64,000 bases of DNA from an uncultured Lewinella sp. (GTDB lineage Bacteria; Bacteroidota; Bacteroidia; Chitinophagales; Saprospiraceae). The DNA lies in assembly GCA_937873655.1 (NCBI GenBank), contig CALMYQ010000094.1, positions 1 through 64,000 on the forward strand, given 5' to 3'. This document shows, one piece after another, positions 59,042 to 64,000 of this stretch (position 1 is the stretch's first letter; every line of letters starts with the position of its first letter). The notes beneath the pieces are model-generated. The model was not told the origin of the DNA. It did not search any database and saw only the letters and a program-made list of their open reading frames with translations. A program made the position numbers and the translations under genes.

Positions 59042-60355
59042 ATGCAAGCAACTGCCACCAAGGTGAAGTACAAAGTCAAAGATATCAGTCTGGCAGACTG
59101 GGGCCGGAAAGAAATCGAGCTGGCCGAAGCCGAAATGCCGGGCTTGATGGCCCTCAGGGAAACCTATGGCCCTCAAAAACCATTGAAAGGGGCGCGCATT
59201 GCAGGCTGTCTCCATATGACCATCCAAACCGCCGTGCTGATCGAAACCCTGATCGAGCTGGGCGCCGAGGTCACCTGGTCTTCCTGCAACATCTTCTCCA
59301 CCCAGGACCACGCCGCTGCCGCCATCGCCGCCGCAGGCATCCCCGTTTTTGCCTGGAAAGGCATGAACGAAGAGGAATTCTGGTGGGCAATCGAACAAAC
59401 CCTTTTCGCTTTTGAGGACGACCAACCGCTCAATATGATCCTGGATGACGGCGGCGACCTGACCAACCTGGTGCTGGACAAGCACAAGGAATTGATCGCA
59501 GGTGTCCGCGGTCTGAGCGAAGAAACGACCACCGGCGTTCACCGGCTTTATGAGCGCATGAAAAAAGGTACGCTCCCGATGCCGGCGATCAATGTCAACG
59601 ACTCGGTCACCAAATCCAAATTCGACAATAAATACGGATGTAAGGAAAGCTGTGTCGACGCCATCCGCCGCGCTACCGACATCATGATGGCCGGCAAAGT
59701 TGCCGTTGTTGCCGGATACGGCGACGTAGGCAAAGGCTCCGCCGCCTCCCTGCGCGGCGCCGGATGCCGGGTGATCGTCACGGAAATTGACCCGATCTGC
59801 GCCCTGCAGGCTGCCATGGACGGCTTCCAGGTCCTGCGCATGGAAAATGCCGTATCACAGGCCGACATCGTGGTAACCGCTACCGGCAACTGCGACATCA
59901 TTGCCGAAAAGCATTTCCGCAATATGAAGGACAAGGCCATTGTTTGCAATATCGGTCACTTTGACAATGAGATCGATATGGCCTGGCTGAACAAGCAATA
60001 CGGCAGCACCAAGGTGAACATCAAGCCGCAGGTTGACAAATACACGATCGACGGCAAGGATGTACTCGTTCTGGCAGAAGGCCGGCTGGTCAACCTGGGC
60101 TGCGCTACGGGTCACCCCTCGTTCGTGATGTCCAATTCGTTCACCAACCAGACGCTGGCCCAGATCGAATTGTGGCAAAACCACGACCAGTACGAAAATA
60201 AGGTTTACACCCTGCCCAAGCACCTCGATGAGCAGGTTGCCAGGCTGCACCTCGCCAAAATCGGCGTAGAACTGGAAGAACTGTCCGGGAAGCAAGCCGA
60301 ATACATCGGCGTTGAGGCTGAAGGGCCCTTCAAACCTGATTATTACCGGTATTAA
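59042..60355 (+). CDS. ahcY: Adenosylhomocysteinase
   Basis: This 437-residue NAD-dependent enzyme splits S-adenosylhomocysteine into adenosine and homocysteine, closing the SAM methylation cycle. It has [31 protein letters not shown], the Rossmann motif [12 protein letters not shown], and the C-terminal [10 protein letters not shown] and [11 protein letters not shown] 59042 is preferred: an upstream frame adds 22 residues over the promoter. It stands with metZ and metX in a methionine-cycle neighbourhood. Confidence 0.97.
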   Translation: MQATATKVKYKVKDISLADWGRKEIELAEAEMPGLMALRETYGPQKPLKGARIAGCLHMTIQTAVLIETLIELGAEVTWSSCNIFSTQDHAAAAIAAAGIPVFAWKGMNEEEFWWAIEQTLFAFEDDQPLNMILDDGGDLTNLVLDKHKELIAGVRGLSEETTTGVHRLYERMKKGTLPMPAINVNDSVTKSKFDNKYGCKESCVDAIRRATDIMMAGKVAVVAGYGDVGKGSAASLRGAGCRVIVTEIDPICALQAAMDGFQVLRMENAVSQADIVVTATGNCDIIAEKHFRNMKDKAIVCNIGHFDNEIDMAWLNKQYGSTKVNIKPQVDKYTIDGKDVLVLAEGRLVNLGCATGHPSFVMSNSFTNQTLAQIELWQNHDQYENKVYTLPKHLDEQVARLHLAKIGVELEELSGKQAEYIGVEAEGPFKPDYYRY

Positions 60356-60361
60356 AAAGAC

Positions 60362-60423
60362 CAGTGGTCAGTGGTCAGTGGTCAGTTGTCAGTCCACATA
60401 TGGCAACTGATTACTGACCACTG
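60362..60423. repeat. GTGGTCA heptamer repeats forming a hairpin
   Basis: GTGGTCA occurs three times in tandem at 60364-60384, followed by a variant GTTGTCA. The 11-mer at 60362-60372 (and its shifted copies) pairs exactly with ACTGACCACTG at 60413-60423. It lies between convergent ahcY and metZ and may end both transcripts. No T-run is present. Confidence 0.75.
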
Positions 60424-60431
60424 TCAACTAA

Positions 60432-61604
60432 CTACTGCTTCAAAGAGGCTGAGAAATCCGCGATCACATCATCGATGTGCTCCAATCCCACTGAAACGCG
60501 GATCAAACCCGGGCTGATGCCTACGGCCAGCCTTTCTTCCTCTGTCAATTTGGAATGCGTCGTTGTAGCCGGATGGGTCAGAATGGTACGCGTGTCGCCC
60601 AGGTTGGACGACAGGGAGCACAACCGGATATTGTTCAAAAAACGGATACAGCTGTCGATGCCGCCCTTCAGGGAAAAGGTCACCAATCCGCCGCCCGCTT
60701 TCATCTGTTTGCGGGCCAGTTCATGTTGCGGATGCGACGGCAAAAACGGATAACTGACCTTTTCTACGGCATCCTGCGTTTCCAGCCATTGGGCCAGTGC
60801 CAGCGCATTCGCACAATGCCGCTCCATCCGGACCGAAAGCGTCTCCAGGCTTTTGGACAGGATCCACGCGTTAAACGGCGAAATGGAAGGCCCCGTATGC
60901 CGGCAAAAGAACGTTACGGCATCGATCAGCTCCGGTCGGCCTGCCAATATGCCGCCGAGTACCCTGCCCTGTCCGTCCATCCATTTGGTGCCGGAGTGAA
61001 TGATCAGGTCCGCTCCGTATCGGGCCGGCTGCTGCAGATAAGGTGAGGCAAAACAGTTGTCCACGATAAAGATCAACCCGTGGGATTTGGCAAATTGACC
61101 AGCTGCTTCGAGGTCAACAAGCACCAGCCCCGGATTGGAGGGTGTTTCCAACAACAGGATCCGGGTGTTGGGTCGAACACTTTCCGCCCACCGGGAAGTG
61201 TCTTCCGGATCAACATAGGTAAAATCGATACCCCATCGCGGAAACAACTGGGTCAGGATCTGATGGGTCGACCCGAATACCGCCCGGGTTGCCAGTACAT
61301 GATCCCCCGATCTCAAAAAGGCCATCAATCCGGCAAAAATCGCCGACATGCCGGAAGCCGTTGCAAAACCGGCCTCCATGCCTTCCAGGAGGCATACCTT
61401 GTCGATGAATTCCTGGACGTTGGGGTTGGCGTACCGGGAATAAATATAGGCGTCGGATTCGCCGGCAAAGGCATCCCGCATCTCCTCCGCATCCGGAAAG
61501 GTGAAGCTGGAGGTCAGGTAGAGGGGCACACTGTGCTCTCTGGCCTGAGAACGGGGCGCCTGGGTGCGGACGGCAGCCGTTTCAAAGCGTTTTTCTTCGG
61601 ACAT
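60432..61604 (-). CDS. metZ: O-succinylhomoserine sulfhydrylase-like PLP enzyme
   Basis: This 390-residue enzyme of the Cys/Met PLP family has YSRYANPNVQEFIDKVCLLEG, FATASGMSAIF, IVDNCFASPYLQQP and the PLP Lys in HSGTKWMDGQGRVLGG. The HSGTKWMDGQGR form and FCRHTGPSISPFNAW fit MetZ-type sulfhydrylases that make homocysteine from an O-acylhomoserine and sulfide. Because the nearby metX makes O-acetylhomoserine, acetyl may be the true substrate here. OsmC gene lies 36 bp upstream on the same strand. Confidence 0.85.
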   Translation of the reverse strand: MSEEKRFETAAVRTQAPRSQAREHSVPLYLTSSFTFPDAEEMRDAFAGESDAYIYSRYANPNVQEFIDKVCLLEGMEAGFATASGMSAIFAGLMAFLRSGDHVLATRAVFGSTHQILTQLFPRWGIDFTYVDPEDTSRWAESVRPNTRILLLETPSNPGLVLVDLEAAGQFAKSHGLIFIVDNCFASPYLQQPARYGADLIIHSGTKWMDGQGRVLGGILAGRPELIDAVTFFCRHTGPSISPFNAWILSKSLETLSVRMERHCANALALAQWLETQDAVEKVSYPFLPSHPQHELARKQMKAGGGLVTFSLKGGIDSCIRFLNNIRLCSLSSNLGDTRTILTHPATTTHSKLTEEERLAVGISPGLIRVSVGLEHIDDVIADFSASLKQ

Positions 61605-61640
61605 TAGGCTTGGATTGTCTTTTATTGAAAATTGGCCGGA

Positions 61641-62060
61641 TCAGTCTTTGATGAATTCTACATCCCAGGTGATCCTGGCCGTTTTTTCCAGCATCCTGGA
61701 AACGGAACAGTATTTTTCCATGGACAATTCAACAGCGTGAACGGCTTTTTCCTGGTTGAGGTCGCCAAAGAGTTTGTAATGAACGTGGATATCCGTAAAA
61801 ACAGCCGGCACCTTGCCTTCTTCGCGCTGACCGGTAACGGAGATCTGGATGTCTTTCAGTTCCTGGCGCTGTTTGCGGAGAATGGAGATCACATCGATGG
61901 CACTGCAGCTCCCCATGGAGGCCAGCAGCATTTGCATGGGGCGCATGCCCTTGTTTGAGCCGCCGATTGCGGGCGATCCGTCCGTTTGCACCGTGTTGCC
62001 GCTGTCATTGGAGGCTTCCAGGTGGAAGGCGTCGTCCAGTCTTTTGATTTCTATGGTCAT
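61641..62060 (-). CDS. OsmC family protein
   Basis: This 139-residue protein has the OsmC fold: GMRPMQMLLASMGSCSAIDVI with the first catalytic Cys, and a second Cys in EKYCSVSRMLEKTA. Members reduce organic hydroperoxides or act in stress and sulfur metabolism; this one belongs to the short OsmC-like group. ATG 62060 is used because longer frames run back into the metX promoter and riboswitch. It is divergent from metX, with its own TACCTTTG element. Confidence 0.88.
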   Translation of the reverse strand: MTIEIKRLDDAFHLEASNDSGNTVQTDGSPAIGGSNKGMRPMQMLLASMGSCSAIDVISILRKQRQELKDIQISVTGQREEGKVPAVFTDIHVHYKLFGDLNQEKAVHAVELSMEKYCSVSRMLEKTARITWDVEFIKD

Positions 62061-62081
62061 CTTTGTTTGGTTTTGATCGAA

Positions 62082-62089
62082 CAAAGGTA
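62082..62089 (-). promoter_or_regulatory. -7 promoter element TACCTTTG of OsmC gene
   Basis: It matches TAnnTTTG on the minus strand, 21 bp upstream of the OsmC ATG. A TTG is 25 bp further away, slightly long. Confidence 0.5.
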
Positions 62090-62162
62090 ATAACATGTTA
62101 AAATTATGGGAGTTCAATGCACCTGTTGCTTTGTTCGAACCCAATTTATTTTGCCGGCTTCC

Positions 62163-62193
62163 TTGACTTTTTAGGCAAACAGGCCTAATTTTG
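62163..62193 (+). promoter_or_regulatory. Promoter of metX leader
   Basis: TTG at 62163-62165 and TAATTTTG at 62186-62193 are 20 bp apart, the best full match to the Bacteroidota promoter in this window. The start of transcription near 62200 would place the riboswitch at the very 5' end of the mRNA. Confidence 0.7.
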
Positions 62194-62222
62194 TACCGAA
62201 TTCTTACTTCTTTCCTTAAGAA

Positions 62223-62327
62223 GATTTTATACCGAAGGGTGGAGAGAAAGGGCTCTGTGAAACCCTGGCAACCTGGATGGCTTTCCAAGGTGCCAAGTCC
62301 CGCCGGAAGAACCGGAAATATAAAATC
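62223..62327 (+). promoter_or_regulatory. SAM-I (S-box) riboswitch upstream of metX
   Basis: Helix P1 is a perfect 9-bp pairing of 62223-62231 with 62319-62327. The core has the S-box consensus pieces GGTGGAG, GTGAAACC, GGCAACC and GGTGCCAA in the right order, and a CCGG/CCGG stem as P4. SAM binding should favour P1. No terminator hairpin separates it from metX, and P1 ends 12 nt before the ATG, so regulation of translation start is the likely mode. The aptamer family is well known; this mode is inferred. Confidence 0.88.
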
Positions 62328-62339
62328 AGTAAAAGCACA

Positions 62340-63449
62340 ATGGAAAAGTTTCACATCAGTGGCCCTTTTGAGTTGGAATGCGGTGCATCATTGCCGGAGG
62401 TTCAAATTGCCTATCGCACCTATGGCGTTTTAAACCCCGATGCCGATAATGTTACCTGGATCTGCCACGCCCTCACCGCCAGCGCTGACGCGGACAACTG
62501 GTGGGCGGGGTTATTCGGGCCGGGCAATATTTTCGATCCGGAGAAACAGTTTATCGTCTGCGCCAATATCCTGGGGAGTTGTTACGGCACCACAGGACCG
62601 GCTTCCGAAAACCCAGGGACGGGCCGGCCTTACGGCAAGGAATTCCCGTTGATCACCATTCAGGATATGGTCAAGGTCCATCGGCTGTTGCGGGACCATT
62701 TGGGCATCAAAAAGGTCGAACTGCTGATCGGCGGGTCGATGGGCGGCCAGCAGGCCCTTGAGTGGGCTGTGACGGAGCCGGATTTTATCCGAAACCTCGT
62801 TGTGCTGGCCACCAACGCTAAACATTCGCCCTGGGGCATAGCCTTCAACGAAGCCCAGCGGATGGCCCTCGAAGCCGACCCTACCTTGTTGGAAAACGGC
62901 CTCCCGGAAGCCGGGCGCAAAGGCCTGGAAGCGGCACGCGCTGTCGCTATGCTGTCCTACCGGCATTATCAGGCCTATTCCAAAACCCAGGTGGAGCCTG
63001 ATGGCGATAAGCTGAGCGATTTCCGCGCCAGTTCCTACCAGCGGTATCAGGGTTCCAAGCTGTACAAACGGTTTGAGCCGCTGTCTTATATCAGCCTGAG
63101 CCGTTCGATGGATACCCATAATGTAGGTCGCGGACGGGGCGGTGTGGAAAAGGCCCTGAGCAGCGTAAAAGCCAGAACGCTCGTCATCGGCATTGAGACG
63201 GACGTCCTTTTTCCGCCGAACGAACAAGAATTCATCGCCGGTCATGTGCCTGGTGCGAACTTCCAGGTTATCGACAGCCTGTACGGTCACGATGGCTTTC
63301 TGGTTGAGTTCACAAAGATAGCCGCCCTGATCCGGCCTTTCCTTGCCGGGAAATCCCTGAAAACACGGACAAAATCCGGTTCCAAGGCCTACAAATCCAA
63401 AAAAAGGCTCAGAAATCCGAAAGCATTACCCGGTTCAGAATCTTTTTAA
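62340..63449 (+). CDS. metX: Homoserine O-acetyltransferase
   Basis: This 369-residue alpha/beta hydrolase-fold enzyme acetylates homoserine with acetyl-CoA, the first committed step of methionine synthesis. It has HALTASADADNWW, the nucleophile S133 in IGGSMGGQQALEW, an acidic residue in IGIETDVLFPP and a His in YGHDGFLVE. It ends with an extra Lys/Arg-rich tail of about 35 residues. ATG 62340 is the true start; a longer frame would translate the riboswitch. SAM control is predicted from the leader. Succinyl specificity cannot be excluded by sequence alone. Confidence 0.93.
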   Translation: MEKFHISGPFELECGASLPEVQIAYRTYGVLNPDADNVTWICHALTASADADNWWAGLFGPGNIFDPEKQFIVCANILGSCYGTTGPASENPGTGRPYGKEFPLITIQDMVKVHRLLRDHLGIKKVELLIGGSMGGQQALEWAVTEPDFIRNLVVLATNAKHSPWGIAFNEAQRMALEADPTLLENGLPEAGRKGLEAARAVAMLSYRHYQAYSKTQVEPDGDKLSDFRASSYQRYQGSKLYKRFEPLSYISLSRSMDTHNVGRGRGGVEKALSSVKARTLVIGIETDVLFPPNEQEFIAGHVPGANFQVIDSLYGHDGFLVEFTKIAALIRPFLAGKSLKTRTKSGSKAYKSKKRLRNPKALPGSESF

Positions 63450-63507
63450 TGTTTTTAATATCAGACAATTGACACACGACATCCGTTAACCTTTTAAAAT
63501 ATTACTT

Positions 63508-64000
63508 ATGTCATTAAGACTTGGAGACCTGGCGCCGAATTTTCAGGCGCAAACCACTGAGGGCAACATTGATTTTCACGACTGGGCCGGCAACTCCTGG
63601 GTCGTGTTGTATTCACACCCTGCTGATTTTACGCCCGTTTGTACCACCGAATTGGGAAGAACCGCCGCGCTTAAAGAAGAATTTGCCAAAAGAGGCGTCA
63701 AGGTGATCGCATTGAGCGTCGACCCGCTGGATTCTCACATGTCCTGGATCAAGGATATCGAGGAAACGCAGAATGTGTCCATGAATTTCCCGATCATCGC
63801 CGACCACGACCGCAAAGTGGCTGAGCTGTACGACATGATCCACCCGAATGCCTCCGAAAAAGCAACGGTCAGAACCGTGTTCGTCATTGATCACAACAGG
63901 AAGATCCGCATGTCATTGACCTATCCGCCCAGCACGGGCCGGAATTTCCACGAGATCCTGCGGGTGATCGATTCGCTTCAACTGACGGACAACCACAAAG
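63508..64000 (+). CDS. 1-Cys peroxiredoxin (Prx6 type), cut by window end
   Basis: The frame opens at ATG 63508 and stays open to the end of the window, giving the first 164 residues. It has the Prx6 peroxidatic Cys C45 in PADFTPVCTTELG, SVDPLDSHMSWIKDI, FPIIADHDRKVAELY and VRTVFVIDHNRKIR. Enzymes of this type reduce hydroperoxides in the cytoplasm and are about 210-220 residues long, so about 50 residues are missing only because the window stops. metX lies 58 bp upstream. Confidence 0.94.
   Translation, partial: MSLRLGDLAPNFQAQTTEGNIDFHDWAGNSWVVLYSHPADFTPVCTTELGRTAALKEEFAKRGVKVIALSVDPLDSHMSWIKDIEETQNVSMNFPIIADHDRKVAELYDMIHPNASEKATVRTVFVIDHNRKIRMSLTYPPSTGRNFHEILRVIDSLQLTDNHK

Noticed and set aside
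62277-62339. An in-frame upstream start extending MetX by 21 residues
   Set aside because: The extension is encoded by the riboswitch aptamer; the conserved MetX N-terminus begins at 62340.

Overview
The window reads as chromosomal DNA from a member of the Bacteroidota, most likely a Saprospiria-like (Lewinella/Haliscomenobacter type) free-living heterotroph. The evidence is a giant secreted protein with a choice-of-anchor L domain and a gliding-motility/type B T9SS C-terminal domain, DUF5777, DUF6702, DUF1573 and DUF502 proteins, a fused alpha/beta 2-oxo-acid dehydrogenase E1, LytTR regulators with beta-propeller sensor kinases, and at least ten -7 promoter elements of the Bacteroidota form TAnnTTTG just upstream of genes. 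Shine-Dalgarno sequences are mostly weak or absent. The genus assignment is inference only. No transposase, prophage, CRISPR array or plasmid gene was seen; the region is mostly core metabolism with some lineage-specific secreted and envelope genes.

Layout. 1-315: gene-free edge with a 21-bp perfect hairpin. 316-2349 (-): KdsC-like HAD protein, UbiA prenyltransferase, Maf pyrophosphatase. 2510-5684 (+): GH53 galactanase and a DUF255 thioredoxin-domain lipoprotein. 5711-13316 (-): a block that may be one functional system, with YceI, a propeller histidine kinase and a LytTR regulator (overlapping starts and stops), two haem-motif lipoproteins, an OB-fold protein, a second YceI and a DUF5777 beta-barrel. 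13423-15756 (-): DUF502 and pgi. 15845-22562 (+): pyrF, carA, eno, divIC-like, sucD, phzF-like, and a Cys/Met PLP enzyme. 22555-27842 (-): two tandem solute-binding lipoproteins and a helical hypothetical. 27997-32317 (+): leuACDB operon ending in a clear terminator. 32391-36207 (-): small membrane protein, penicillin acylase family protein, and DUF1573, with a gene-free stretch that may encode a small RNA on the plus strand. 36473-39045 (+): fused E1 and initiator tRNA. 39067-47878 (-): 2315-residue repeat adhesin and an AarF/UbiB kinase-like protein. 47930-49976 (+): alkylglycerol monooxygenase-like and steroid 5-alpha-reductase-like membrane enzymes. 49985-56495 (-): gcvP, DUF6702 and a PVC-type haem dehydrogenase. 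56693-58161 (+): aldose epimerase and an Mpo1-like protein. 58155-63449: proC, ahcY, metZ, OsmC and metX. 63508-end: 1-Cys peroxiredoxin cut by the window edge.

How genes work together. ahcY, metZ and metX form a methionine/SAM-cycle neighbourhood, and metX carries a SAM-I (S-box) riboswitch whose closing P1 helix ends 12 nt before its start codon. leuACDB supplies leucine with a LeuA that lacks the usual C-terminal regulatory domain. The least explained unit is the 5.7-13.3 kb block. It combines two isoprenoid-binding-type YceI proteins, haem lipoproteins, an outer-membrane-type barrel and its own two-component system; no role is established from the sequence.
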